Source of the DNA: Comamonas flocculans
Lineage (GTDB): Bacteria > Pseudomonadota > Gammaproteobacteria > Burkholderiales > Burkholderiaceae_C
Assembly: GCF_007954405.1 (NCBI RefSeq)
Contig: NZ_CP042344.1
Coordinates: forward strand, 372,001 to 436,000
Direction of reading: 5' to 3'
DNA length: 64,000 nucleotides
Position numbers and translations under genes: made by a program. Shown one piece after another: positions 53,377-62,498 of the stretch. Below the pieces are notes generated by a model that saw only the letters and a program-made list of their open reading frames with translations, ran no database searches and was not told the origin of the DNA. Positions within the stretch are counted from its first letter, which is position 1. The number at the start of each line of letters is the position of its first letter.

Positions 53377-54258
53377 ATGCAGCCATACGCTATCCAAGCG
53401 CTCCAGGGCGCACGCATACTGAGCCTCGCGCTCAACCTCCCCGGGCCTGCCGCGCTGATGCGCTGCCGCCGCATGGGCGCCACCTGCACCAAGGTGGAGC
53501 CGATGCCCGCACCCGCACAGGCGAGCGGCGACCCCATGGGCGTCTATTGCCCGCAGGCTTATCGCGAGATGCATGCCGACATCAGGGTGCTGCAACTCGA
53601 CCTCAAGAGCGAGCCGGGCCGCGCGCAGCTGGAGAGCGAACTGGCGCAGACCGACGTGCTGCTGACCTCGTTTCGCCCCTCGGCGCTGGCCAAGCTCGGG
53701 CTTTCCTGGCAGACCCTGCAGGCGGGCCATCCGCAGCTGTCCCTGGTGCGCATCGTCGGCTCGCCCGGCGAGGCCGCGGAAGAACCCGGCCACGATCTGA
53801 CCTACCTGGCGCAGGCAGGCCTGGTGACCGGCACCGACCTGCCGCCTACCCTGTTTGCCGACATGGGCGGCGCCTTGATGGCCAGCGAAGCCGTGCTGCA
53901 GGCCCAGCTCGCGCGCGCGCAGACGCAGCATGGCGTCTGCATTGAGGTGGCGCTCTCCGACGCCGCCGACTGGCTGGCCCTGCCGCGCAGCTGGCAGCTG
54001 ACCGGCCCGCACGGCGCCGTGGGCGGTGCGCATGCGTTCTACCGCGTCTACCGCTGCGCCGACGGGCGCGTCGCGCTGGCAGCGCTGGAGCCCCACTTTG
54101 CTGCGCGCGTGCTCGCGCAGCTTGGCCTGCCGCCAGACGCCGACCCGCGTGCCCCGCAGCTGCACGACACCACGGCGCAGTGGCTGTCGGTGCGCAGCCG
54201 CGCCGAACTCGACGCGCTGGCACGCTCCCACGACATCCCCCTGTACACGCTGGCCTGA
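53377..54258 (+). CDS. short CaiB/BaiF (family III) CoA-transferase or alpha-methylacyl-CoA racemase-like protein
   Basis: 293 residues, clearly shorter than the usual 360-400. The start is LQGARILSLALNLPGPAALM. A CoA-site region QLDLKSEPGRAQLE and LLTSFRPSALAKLGLSW follow. GHDLTYLAQAGLVTG and LFADMGGALMASEAVLQA keep the His and Asp that act as the acid-base pair in alpha-methylacyl-CoA racemase (His126 and Asp156 there). The region after CIEVALSDAADWLALP is compressed compared with full-length members. Either it is a compact racemase or a degenerate one. Ribosome binding site AAGGAA before the ATG at 53377. Confidence 0.82.
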   Translation: MQPYAIQALQGARILSLALNLPGPAALMRCRRMGATCTKVEPMPAPAQASGDPMGVYCPQAYREMHADIRVLQLDLKSEPGRAQLESELAQTDVLLTSFRPSALAKLGLSWQTLQAGHPQLSLVRIVGSPGEAAEEPGHDLTYLAQAGLVTGTDLPPTLFADMGGALMASEAVLQAQLARAQTQHGVCIEVALSDAADWLALPRSWQLTGPHGAVGGAHAFYRVYRCADGRVALAALEPHFAARVLAQLGLPPDADPRAPQLHDTTAQWLSVRSRAELDALARSHDIPLYTLA

Positions 54259-54281
54259 AGCGCAGCGCGTACGACCGGTGC

Positions 54282-55268
54282 TCAGAGAGCCGCGGCGCGC
54301 TCCTTCGCCCGCGCTGCCCATTGTTCGGATCGGGGCGCGTACAACTGATCGAAGCGCCCGCCATCGGCAAAGTGTTCCTGCGAGGCGCGCTCCAGGCTGC
54401 CAAAGTACTGTTGCACGCTGAAGAGCCTGAGTGCCTGGTAGCGGTCCGCATGACGCGCAAGGACGGCCGCCGAGCGCGGACGCAGGTAGTGCCTGGCCGC
54501 GATTTCCTGGGCTTCGTCGGAGTACAGGTAGTCGAGATAGTCCTTGGCGAGTCGGCCGGTTTCGGCGTTGTTCGAGCTCGACGCCACCGCGTTCTCCGCC
54601 GCCACGCTCACCGAGGGATAGACCACCTGCAGCGCCTGGGCACCGGCCCGCGCGCGAATGGCCGGAATCTCGGATTCGAAGGCCACCAGCACGTCGCCCG
54701 CGCCGCCCGCGGCAAAGGCGCCGACCGCTTCGCGTTCGGACCGCGCCACCAGCTGCGCCCGGCCAAACAAGGCGGCGACGAAGTCCTCCGCCTGCGCCGC
54801 ACTTCCGCCGGCATCGAGCACGCTGCCCCAGGCGCCGAAGTAGGCATAGCGGCCGGTGTTGCAGTGCTTGGGATTGCTCAGCACCAGCGCGACATCGCGG
54901 CGCACGAGGTCGGCCCATTCGTGCACGCCGCGCGGATTGCCTTCGCGCACGATGAAGACCACCGGCGAGATCGTCGGCGCCGCATGGTGCGGCAGTTGCT
55001 GCGCCCAATCGGGCGCCACCACGCCGAGCTCCGCCAGGCGCTGCAGGTCCGTCGTCGTACTGAACGCCAGTGCTCGGGAAACCAGCGCCCGCTCAGCACC
55101 ACCTTGTCCGACCTGGTGCCGCAGAAATGCGGAGCGGCTGTCCTGGTGGAAGGCCAGAACGCCGGCGGCCGAACCATTGATGCTGCCAACCACCTGCGCG
55201 CCTGCCAGCGCGCTGCTCCAGAGGATGGCCGCACCGGCCAAACCCTTGAGCCATGTTCTTCCCTGCAT
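54282..55268 (-). CDS. sulfate/thiosulfate-type periplasmic substrate-binding protein (orphan)
   Basis: 328 residues with a signal peptide cut near residue 25 (AILWSSALAGAQ). The body matches the Sbp/CysP family: RALVSRALAFSTTTDLQRLA, WAQQLPHHAAPTISPVVFIV, VREGNPRGVHEWADLVR, NPKHCNTGRYAYFGAWG, DVLVAFESEIPAIR, YLDYLYSDEAQEIAARHYLR and FADGGRFDQLY. The segment NPKHCNTGRYAY differs from the usual NPKTSGGARWNY, and the N-terminal ligand segment is altered, so sulfate may not be the ligand. No permease or ATPase gene is adjacent. Start ATG at 55268 with AGGAGG. Confidence 0.85.
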   Translation of the reverse strand: MQGRTWLKGLAGAAILWSSALAGAQVVGSINGSAAGVLAFHQDSRSAFLRHQVGQGGAERALVSRALAFSTTTDLQRLAELGVVAPDWAQQLPHHAAPTISPVVFIVREGNPRGVHEWADLVRRDVALVLSNPKHCNTGRYAYFGAWGSVLDAGGSAAQAEDFVAALFGRAQLVARSEREAVGAFAAGGAGDVLVAFESEIPAIRARAGAQALQVVYPSVSVAAENAVASSSNNAETGRLAKDYLDYLYSDEAQEIAARHYLRPRSAAVLARHADRYQALRLFSVQQYFGSLERASQEHFADGGRFDQLYAPRSEQWAARAKERAAAL

Positions 55269-55324
55269 CGCACACCTCCTGCAAAGTCCAATGCAAGGAT
55301 TGTCGGAACAGGTCCGTCAAACTC

Positions 55325-55337
55325 AAACGAATCGTTT
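55325..55337. promoter_or_regulatory. palindrome upstream of the substrate-binding protein gene
   Basis: AAACGA-A-TCGTTT, a perfect 13-base palindrome, 57 bp upstream of the start codon. On the minus strand it is followed by TTTGAC, a possible -35. It could be an operator. I cannot tie it to a known regulator such as CysB. Confidence 0.4.
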
Positions 55338-55402
55338 CTTGGCTGCTAATGCGCTGAGGTAATAAGCCCGTGCTTGGCGCCGATGGGTGCTTGCCGACCG
55401 GA

Positions 55403-55885
55403 CTATTGCAGCGTGGTCTTGGCCGCCTCGGGCAGCGGCAGTGCGAGGACGGGAATGCCATCCTGCAGCAGTTCCTCGGCCTCCTGGGCGCTGGCCTGGC
55501 CGCGAATCGGGCGCTCGGGGATCTCTTTTTCATGCATGCGCCTGGCCTCTGCGGCAAAGCGCTCGCCCACGTCTTCGGTATGCGCCACCACCTCGCGCGC
55601 CAGGCGCAGCCATGCGGCTTGCAGTGCCGCTGCGGCGGGCGCCGGCCGTACCGCCATGCCGGTGGCATCTTCTTGTGCCATCGGCGCGTCGGCCTTGCGC
55701 CGCCCGGTCTTGAGATTGAGCCGCGGCGCACTCGGCGCCTTGTGCACGCCGGTGCTGCCGCACAGCGGGCACTGCACCAGCTGGCGCTCCTGTTGGGAAA
55801 GGAAGTCCTGCTCCGAGGCGAACCAGCCTTCGAAGGCGTGGTCCATGGAGCAGCGCAGGTCGAGCACCTTCACGGCGCTACCCAT
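55403..55885 (-). CDS. DUF1178 family protein
   Basis: 160 residues. The N-terminus VKVLDLRCSMDHAFEGWFAS and the zinc-ribbon-like cysteines (Cys in DLRC and the pair in LVQCPLCGSTGV) mark DUF1178. A middle low-complexity part is followed by a helical C-terminus (LRLAREVVAHTEDVGERFAA, EIPERPIRGQASAQEAEELL). Homologues usually begin at the residue corresponding to the GTG at 55873; the ATG at 55885 adds four residues. It follows nuoN by 15 bp and is probably the last gene of the nuo operon, as in other Comamonadaceae. Function unknown. Confidence 0.88.
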   Translation of the reverse strand: MGSAVKVLDLRCSMDHAFEGWFASEQDFLSQQERQLVQCPLCGSTGVHKAPSAPRLNLKTGRRKADAPMAQEDATGMAVRPAPAAAALQAAWLRLAREVVAHTEDVGERFAAEARRMHEKEIPERPIRGQASAQEAEELLQDGIPVLALPLPEAAKTTLQ

Positions 55886-55900
55886 GCCGCAGGGCGCGGT

Positions 55901-57394
55901 TCACGACGCGAGCGTGCGCGTGATGGCCTCGGCGCACAGTGCCATCAGCCCCCCGGGCAGGATGCCGACGATGAAGACCAGCGCACCATTGGCCGTCAGC
56001 ACGAGGCGCACGTCCGCCGGCGCGGAAACCGTCGTCGCGGTCAGCGGCTGGTCGAAGTACATGACCTTGACGACGCGCAGGTAGTAGAACGCGCCTATCA
56101 CCGACATCAGCACCGCATACACCGCCAGGGCAACGTGCAGGGCGCCACCACTGGAGACCAGGGCCTCCAGCACCGACAACTTGGCATAGAAGCCCACCAG
56201 CGGCGGAATGCCCGCGAGCGAGAACATGCACACGCACATGATGCCGGCATACAGGGGGCTGCGCTGGTTCAGGCCGGCGAAGTCGGCAATCTCGTCGCTC
56301 TCGAAACCCTCGCGCGCCAGCAGCAAGATGACACCGAAGGCCGGCACCACGGTGAGCACGTAGGTGACCACATAGAACATCGCCGAGCTGTAGGCCCGCT
56401 CTGCCAGCACCGCATCGACCGCGCCGTTGGCCACGCCCGACATCAGGCCCAGAAACATGAAGCCCATGTGCGCGATGGCGGAATACGCCAGCATGCGCTT
56501 GATGTTGGACTGCATCGTCCCGATGATGTTGCCCACGAACAGCGAGGCAATTGCCAGCACCGCCAGCATCTGCTGCCAGTCCATGGCGAGCGGCAGCAGC
56601 GCGTCGACCAGCAGGCGCATCGCGATGCCGAAGCCCGCGAGCTTGGGCGCGCTGCTGATGATCAGCGCAATGACCGTGGGCGCACCCTGATAGACGTCGG
56701 GCGTCCACATGTGGAAAGGCACCGCCACCAGCTTGAACGCCAGGCCCGAGACGATGAACACTACGCCGAACACCAGCACCTGGTGGCGCACCTGGCCGGC
56801 ATTGATCACCTTGAAGACTTCGCCGATGTCGAGCGTTCCGGTGGCGCCGTAGATCATGGACAGGCCGTAAAGCAGGAAACCGCTGGCCATGGCGCCGAGC
56901 ACGAAGTACTTCATCGCCGCTTCGGTTGCCGTGGCGTGGTCGCGACGCAGCGCGACCAGCGCGTAGCTGGACAGGGTCAGCAGCTCCAGCCCGAGATAGA
57001 TCACCAGGAAGTTGTTGGCCGAGATCATCACGAAGATGCCCAGCAGCATGAACAGCGAGAGCGTGAACAGCTCGCCGCCGCGCAGCATGTCGCGGTCGCC
57101 CGCATACGGCCTGCCGTAGACGAGGCAGGCCATCATGGTGACGGCGGCAAAGCACTTGAGCCAGCTGCCCATGCTGTCCGAGACCACCATGTTGCCCCAG
57201 CCATAGAAGGTGTTGCCGCTGGAGGCGTACATCGCCTCCAGACCCGCAACCACGCCCATGGTGAGCAGCGTCAGGAAATGGGTCACGCTGCGCTTGTGGC
57301 TCGAGACACCGAGGTCCACCAGCACGATCGCGCAGCCCATGACCAGGAGCACGATCTCCGAATACACCGCCAGCCAGCTCATGTTGTCAATCAT
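55901..57394 (-). CDS. nuoN: NADH-quinone oxidoreductase subunit N
   Basis: 497 residues, about 14 membrane helices. It is one of the three antiporter-like proton-pumping subunits of complex I. Conserved features: AMKYFVLGAMASGFLLYGLS, the AVPFHMWTPDVYQGAPTVI loop with broken helix 7, Lys residues in the central helices (SNIKRMLAYSAIAHMGFMF), and LAGIPPLVGFYAKL near the C-terminus. Start ATG at 57394, 24 bp after nuoM. Distal gene of the core nuo set. Confidence 0.97.
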   Translation of the reverse strand: MIDNMSWLAVYSEIVLLVMGCAIVLVDLGVSSHKRSVTHFLTLLTMGVVAGLEAMYASSGNTFYGWGNMVVSDSMGSWLKCFAAVTMMACLVYGRPYAGDRDMLRGGELFTLSLFMLLGIFVMISANNFLVIYLGLELLTLSSYALVALRRDHATATEAAMKYFVLGAMASGFLLYGLSMIYGATGTLDIGEVFKVINAGQVRHQVLVFGVVFIVSGLAFKLVAVPFHMWTPDVYQGAPTVIALIISSAPKLAGFGIAMRLLVDALLPLAMDWQQMLAVLAIASLFVGNIIGTMQSNIKRMLAYSAIAHMGFMFLGLMSGVANGAVDAVLAERAYSSAMFYVVTYVLTVVPAFGVILLLAREGFESDEIADFAGLNQRSPLYAGIMCVCMFSLAGIPPLVGFYAKLSVLEALVSSGGALHVALAVYAVLMSVIGAFYYLRVVKVMYFDQPLTATTVSAPADVRLVLTANGALVFIVGILPGGLMALCAEAITRTLAS

Positions 57395-57418
57395 CTCGTA
57401 TCTTTCCGCTGGTCTTGA

Positions 57419-58891
57419 TCAGAGTTTGCTCGTCGCGATCTGCTGCAGCAGGTGCGCTACCGAGGCATCCATCACGTCGGTGAAGGGCCGCGGATAGACG
57501 CCCATGAACAGCACCGCAATCGCGAGAATGCCGAGGATCAGGTACTCGCGCGCGCTGATGTCCGGCATTTCGCGCACCTGCTGGTTGGCGATGTCGCCGA
57601 AGTACACGCGCTTGAACATCCACAGCGAATAGGCCGCCCCGAGGATCACCGCCCAGGCCGCACAAAAGCCCACCCAGAAGTTGAACTTGACAGAGGCCAG
57701 GATCACCATCCATTCGCCGACGAAGCCGGCCGTGCCCGGCAACCCGCAGTTGGCCATGAAGAACAGCATGGCAAAGGCACCAAACCGTGGCATGGAGTTG
57801 ATCACGCCGCCGTAGTCCGCGATTTCACGCGAATGCACGCGGTCGTACAGCACGCCTATGCACAGAAACATGGCGCCCGAGACGAAGCCGTGCGCAATCA
57901 TCTGCACGATGCCGCCGGAAATGCCCAGGTCGTTGAAGATGAAAAAACCCAGCGTCACGAAGCCCATGTGCGCAACCGAGGAGTAGGCCACGAGCTTCTT
58001 CATGTCCTTCTGCACGATGGCGACAAAGCCGATGTAGATCACCGCAATGAGTGACAAGGTGATCATCAGCGGCGCCCACTGGTGCGCCGCGTCGGGCACG
58101 ATGGGCAGCAAAAAACGCAGGAAGCCGTAGGCACCGAGCTTGAGCATGATGGCCGCCAGGATCACCGAGCCGCCCGTGGGCGCCTCGACGTGCACGTCGG
58201 GCAGCCAGGTGTGGATCGGCCACATCGGCACCTTCACCGCGAAGGCCGCGAAGAAGCCGAAGAACAGCAGGGTTTGCGCGGTCGAGCCTATCTTCATCTG
58301 CTGCCAGGTGAGAATGTCGAAGCTCCCGCCCGAGCGGCTGTACAGGTAGATCACCGTGATCAGCATCAGGAGCGAGCCAAGCAGGGTGTAGAGAAAGAAC
58401 TTGAACGCGGCGTAGATCTTGCGCGGCCCGCCCCAGACGCCGATGATCAGGTACATCGGGATCAGCGTGGCTTCGAAGAACACATAGAACAGCATGCCGT
58501 CCAGCGCGCTGAACACGCCGATCATCAGCCCCGAGAGGATCAAAAAGGCGGCGTTGTACTGGTTCACGCGCTCCTTGATCGACTCCCAGCCGGCAATCAC
58601 CACGATCAGCGTGATGAAGGCCGACAGCGGCACGAACCAGAACGACAGGCCGTCCAGACCCAGGTGGTAGTTCAGGTGAAAGTGACCGATCCAGGGCAGC
58701 TTCTCGACGAACTGCATTTCGGCCGTGCCCAGCTCAAAGCCGGTGTACAGCGGCACCGTGACCAGCAGGCCCAGCAGCGCACCGAGCAGGGCCACCCAGC
58801 GCACGAAGCCGGCGTGCTCCTCGCGCGAGAAAAAGAGCAGGAAACACCCGAATGCGATCGGCACCCAGATGGCGAGACTCAACCAAGCCAT
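57419..58891 (-). CDS. nuoM: NADH-quinone oxidoreductase subunit M
   Basis: 490 residues, about 14 membrane helices, antiporter-like. Key segments are FVPLSAFITLIVVIAGWESI, FFEATLIPMYLIIGVWGG with the essential Glu, VPMWPIHTWLPDVHVEAPTG, and LVAYSSVAHMGFVTLGFFIF with the pumping-pathway residues. Start ATG at 58891, 13 bp after nuoL, with an AGGAG ribosome binding site. Normal length. Confidence 0.97.
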   Translation of the reverse strand: MAWLSLAIWVPIAFGCFLLFFSREEHAGFVRWVALLGALLGLLVTVPLYTGFELGTAEMQFVEKLPWIGHFHLNYHLGLDGLSFWFVPLSAFITLIVVIAGWESIKERVNQYNAAFLILSGLMIGVFSALDGMLFYVFFEATLIPMYLIIGVWGGPRKIYAAFKFFLYTLLGSLLMLITVIYLYSRSGGSFDILTWQQMKIGSTAQTLLFFGFFAAFAVKVPMWPIHTWLPDVHVEAPTGGSVILAAIMLKLGAYGFLRFLLPIVPDAAHQWAPLMITLSLIAVIYIGFVAIVQKDMKKLVAYSSVAHMGFVTLGFFIFNDLGISGGIVQMIAHGFVSGAMFLCIGVLYDRVHSREIADYGGVINSMPRFGAFAMLFFMANCGLPGTAGFVGEWMVILASVKFNFWVGFCAAWAVILGAAYSLWMFKRVYFGDIANQQVREMPDISAREYLILGILAIAVLFMGVYPRPFTDVMDASVAHLLQQIATSKL

Positions 58892-58904
58892 TTTTCTTCT
58901 TCTC

Positions 58905-60917
58905 CTACTTGTTGAGCCAGACGAAATACGTCATGAGCGCGAGCACCCCGAGGATCATGACCAGGGCGTAGTGGAACAGGTAGCCCGACTGCACCCAGCG
59001 TGCGACGCCGGCAAACCAGCCTATGCCACGCCATGAGCCATTGACCACCGCGCCGTCGATCACCGCCTGGTCCGCCCCCTTCCACAGGCCGGTGCCGAGC
59101 ATGCGCGCGCCGCGCATGATGATGTTCTCGTTGATCCAGTCGATGTAGAACTTGTTGACCAGAAGCGTGTAGACCGGCTTGAGCGCATGGGCCGCCTTGG
59201 CCGGCAAGGCGGTGTTGACCATGTAGCAGTAGTAGGCGACGGCAAAGCCCGCTACCGCCAGCCAGAAGGGCAGCGTCTGCACGGCATGCAACGCCATCGC
59301 CATCGGCCCGTGAAAGCCCTGCTTGAGCAGCTCCATCGTCGGGTGGGCGGCCAGCACCTGGACGGATTCGCCGAAGAAGTTGCCGTAGAGCATGGGTTCG
59401 ATGTAGGGATAGCCGATTACCACCGAAGGGATGGCCAGCAGAATCAGCGGCACGGTGATCACCCAGGGCGTTTCGTGCGGCTTGTCGCTGCCGTGCCCGT
59501 GCGCGCCGTGGTCGTGGTGCGGCTCGGGATTCTGGTCGTAGCGCTCGGGACCGTGAAAGACCATGAAATAGGCGCGGAAGGAATACAGCGCGGTCACGAA
59601 CACCCCGGCAACCACCGCAAAGTGGGCGAAGCCGGCGCCCGGCAGCAGGCTCTCGGCCGTGGCCTCGATGATGGTGTCCTTGGAGTAGAAGCCCGAGAAG
59701 AAGGGCGTGGCCACCAGCGCCAGGGTGCCGAGCAGGAAGGTGATCCAGGTGATCGGCATGTACTTGCGCAGGCCGCCCATCCAGCGCATGTCCTGGTTGT
59801 GGTGCATCGCGATGATGACCGAGCCGGATCCGAGGAACAGCAAGGCCTTGAAGAAGGCGTGCGTCATCAGGTGGAAGATGCCCGCGGAATAGGCCGACAC
59901 GCCAAGCGCCACCGTCATGTAGCCGAGCTGCGAGAGTGTCGAATAGGCCACCACGCGCTTGATGTCGTTCTGCACGATGCCCACGAGGCCCATGAAGAGC
60001 GCGGTGATCGAACCTATCACCAGCACGAAGCTCAATGCGGCCTCCGACAGCTCGAAGAGCGGCGACATGCGCGCCACCATGAAGATGCCGGCCGTCACCA
60101 TGGTCGCGGCATGGATCAGCGCGGAGATCGGGGTCGGCCCTTCCATCGAATCGGGCAGCCAGATGTGCAGCGGGAATTGTGCCGACTTGCCCATGGCGCC
60201 GATGAACAGGCAGATGCAGGTGACGGTGAGCAGCATCCACTGCGTGCCGGGGAACAGCATCGTCGCCAGTTGCGGCGCCTGCGCGAACACTTCCTTGTAG
60301 TGCACGGTGCCGGTGTAGGACCAGACCAGCGCGATGCCGAGGATGAAGCCGAAATCGCCCACGCGGTTGACCATGAAGGCCTTGAGGTTGGCGAAGATCG
60401 CCGTGGGTCGCTTGAACCAGAAACCGATCAAGAGGTAGGACACCAGGCCCACCGCCTCCCAGCCGAAGAACAGCTGCAGGAAGTTGTTGCTCATGACCAG
60501 CATGAGCATGGAGAAGGTAAACAGCGAGATGTAGGCGAAGAAGCGGTTGTATCCCTCGTCGTCCGCCATGTAGCCTATGGTGTAGACGTGCACCATCAGC
60601 GAAACGAAGGTGACCACCGACATCATCAGCGCGGTGAGCGGATCGATGAGGAACCCCACCTCCATCTTGAACGAACCCACCGTCATCCAGGTGTAGATGA
60701 TCTGATCGAAGCGCGCGCCGTCGTTGACGACCGCGGACAGCGTCATGACCGACAGCACGAAGGCGATGAACACCCCCGCAATGGTGACGGTGTGCGACAC
60801 GCGGCGGCCAAAACGGTTGCCACCGAGCGCCGTGCCGAAGATGCCCGCCAGGAGCGCTCCGGCCAGCGGCGCCAGCGGTACGGCCAGCAGCGTTGAAGCG
60901 GTTAGGGTGGAACTCAT
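58905..60917 (-). CDS. nuoL: NADH-quinone oxidoreductase subunit L
   Basis: 670 residues, about 16 membrane helices. It is the distal antiporter-like subunit with the long lateral helix at the C-terminus. Motifs: FFGWEAVGLVSYLLIGFWF, FPLHIWLPDSMEGPTPISAL, VAYSTLSQLGYMTVALGV. A His-rich loop (EPHHDHGAHGHGSDKPHE) sits near residue 475, in the cytoplasmic or periplasmic loop before the last helices. I chose the ATG at 60917, which has an AAGG site; a TTG two codons upstream is less likely. Confidence 0.97.
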   Translation of the reverse strand: MSSTLTASTLLAVPLAPLAGALLAGIFGTALGGNRFGRRVSHTVTIAGVFIAFVLSVMTLSAVVNDGARFDQIIYTWMTVGSFKMEVGFLIDPLTALMMSVVTFVSLMVHVYTIGYMADDEGYNRFFAYISLFTFSMLMLVMSNNFLQLFFGWEAVGLVSYLLIGFWFKRPTAIFANLKAFMVNRVGDFGFILGIALVWSYTGTVHYKEVFAQAPQLATMLFPGTQWMLLTVTCICLFIGAMGKSAQFPLHIWLPDSMEGPTPISALIHAATMVTAGIFMVARMSPLFELSEAALSFVLVIGSITALFMGLVGIVQNDIKRVVAYSTLSQLGYMTVALGVSAYSAGIFHLMTHAFFKALLFLGSGSVIIAMHHNQDMRWMGGLRKYMPITWITFLLGTLALVATPFFSGFYSKDTIIEATAESLLPGAGFAHFAVVAGVFVTALYSFRAYFMVFHGPERYDQNPEPHHDHGAHGHGSDKPHETPWVITVPLILLAIPSVVIGYPYIEPMLYGNFFGESVQVLAAHPTMELLKQGFHGPMAMALHAVQTLPFWLAVAGFAVAYYCYMVNTALPAKAAHALKPVYTLLVNKFYIDWINENIIMRGARMLGTGLWKGADQAVIDGAVVNGSWRGIGWFAGVARWVQSGYLFHYALVMILGVLALMTYFVWLNK

Positions 60918-60950
60918 GAACAAAACCTTGCTGTGCGTTGGGGCGGCGAC

Positions 60951-61259
60951 TCAGCCCTTGAGCGTGTTGATGTCCTCGGCGTCGATGCTGGACTTGTTGC
61001 GGAACAGCAAGACCAGGATCGCCAGCCCGATGGCGGCCTCGGACGCCGCCACGGTCAGGATGAAGAACACGAAGATCTGCCCCGCCAGGTCGCCCAGATA
61101 GTGGGAAAACGCGACGAAGTTGATGTTCACCGACAGCAGCATCATTTCGATGGCCATCAGCAGGACGATCAGGTTCTTGCGGTTGAGGAAGATGCCAACG
61201 ACGGAGATGGCGAACAGCAAGGCCGCCAGCGTCAGGTAATGGCCCAGTGTCAGGCTCAT
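60951..61259 (-). CDS. nuoK: NADH-quinone oxidoreductase subunit K
   Basis: 102 residues, three membrane helices, homologous to MrpC and ND4L. The conserved Glu residues lie in [20 protein letters not shown] and [20 protein letters not shown]. Start ATG at 61259, overlapping the nuoJ stop by four bases. Confidence 0.97.
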   Translation of the reverse strand: MSLTLGHYLTLAALLFAISVVGIFLNRKNLIVLLMAIEMMLLSVNINFVAFSHYLGDLAGQIFVFFILTVAASEAAIGLAILVLLFRNKSSIDAEDINTLKG

Positions 61260-61930
61260 GCTTTGTTCTCCTCGGCAGCGGCGGGCGGGGGGGCCTCGGG
61301 CAGCGGCGCCGCAGGCTGGGTCACCGGCACCTTGACCACGACCAGACGGTCCTGCGGACGCACGCGCACGGCCAGCGAGGCGTCAATCGCCTTGGTGTCC
61401 TTGCGGTGGCGCAGGGTCAGCGCGATGGCGGCGATCATCGCCACCAACAGGATCATGGCCGCCACCTCGATGGGGTAGAGGTATTCGCTGTAGAGCAGTT
61501 TGCCCAGTTCGCGGGTGTTCGAATAAGGCACCAGCTGCCCGGCCGCATCGACCGCCGCTGCCAAGGCCTTGGGCTCGTCCACGCCACGAAAGCCGGTCAT
61601 CAGAACGGCAGCCATCTCGAACGCGATGAGGCCGCCAACAAAAGCCGCCAGCGGCAGGTGACTCCAGAGGCTGCCGCGCAGCGTATCGATGCGGATGTCG
61701 AGCATCATCACGATGAAGACGAACAGCACCATGACCGCGCCGACGTAGACCAGCACCAGCACGATGGCCAGGAACTCGGCCCTGAGCAGCAACCAGATGC
61801 CCGCGGCCTGGGAAAAGGCCAGGATCAGGTGCAAGACCGCATGCACCGGATTGCGCGCCGTCACGACGCGCAGCGCGGCATACAGCAGCACGGCGGAAAA
61901 CAGATAGAAGAAGCCGGCTTGAGCGTCCAT
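61256..61930 (-). CDS. nuoJ: NADH-quinone oxidoreductase subunit J
   Basis: 224 residues, five membrane helices, homologous to ND6. Typical: [20 protein letters not shown] and [19 protein letters not shown] with the pi-bulge helix. A soluble Pro/Ala-rich C-terminal tail ([17 protein letters not shown]) is longer than in E. coli. Start ATG at 61930, 38 bp after nuoI. Confidence 0.97.
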   Translation of the reverse strand: MDAQAGFFYLFSAVLLYAALRVVTARNPVHAVLHLILAFSQAAGIWLLLRAEFLAIVLVLVYVGAVMVLFVFIVMMLDIRIDTLRGSLWSHLPLAAFVGGLIAFEMAAVLMTGFRGVDEPKALAAAVDAAGQLVPYSNTRELGKLLYSEYLYPIEVAAMILLVAMIAAIALTLRHRKDTKAIDASLAVRVRPQDRLVVVKVPVTQPAAPLPEAPPPAAAEENKA

Positions 61931-61968
61931 GAATCGGTTCTTTTCAGTGGTTCACGCGATGACAGCGT

Positions 61969-62484
61969 TCAGCGGTACTTCGCATCGGCCGCCCTGGCGG
62001 CGGCAATCTCGGGCTCGTAGCGATCACCCACGGCCAGCAGCATCTCCTTGGTGAAGTAGAGATCACCGCGCTTTTCGCCGTGGTATTCCAGGATGTGCGT
62101 CTCGACGATGGAATCGGTCGGGCAGCTTTCCTCGCAGAAGCCGCAGAAGATGCATTTGGTCAGATCGATGTCGTAGCGCGTGGTGCGGCGCGTGCCGTCC
62201 TCGCGCTGGATGGACTCGATGGTGATCGCCAGCGCCGGGCAGATTGCCTCGCAGAGCTTGCAGGCGATGCAGCGCTCTTCGCCATTGTCGTAGCGGCGCA
62301 GCGCATGCAGCCCGCGAAAGCGCGGCGACAGCGGCGTGTGCTCTTCGGGGTATTCGAGCGTGACCTTGCGGCGAAAGGCGTAGCGCCCGGTCAAAATCAT
62401 GCCCTTGGCGATTTCCCAGAGCATGAAGCTCTTGAGAAAGTCCTTGAGCACGAAGGTCGAGCTTTCTTCAGCAACGGCAGCCAT
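61969..62484 (-). CDS. nuoI: NADH-quinone oxidoreductase subunit I
   Basis: 171 residues. This peripheral-arm subunit carries clusters N6a and N6b. The two ferredoxin motifs [12 protein letters not shown] and [12 protein letters not shown] are complete. The N-terminal amphipathic part ([18 protein letters not shown]) lies on the membrane. I chose the ATG at 62484, as the upstream open frame covers nuoH. It is 14 bp after nuoH. Confidence 0.97.
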   Translation of the reverse strand: MAAVAEESSTFVLKDFLKSFMLWEIAKGMILTGRYAFRRKVTLEYPEEHTPLSPRFRGLHALRRYDNGEERCIACKLCEAICPALAITIESIQREDGTRRTTRYDIDLTKCIFCGFCEESCPTDSIVETHILEYHGEKRGDLYFTKEMLLAVGDRYEPEIAAARAADAKYR

Positions 62485-62498
62485 GAACGGTCCTCCGG

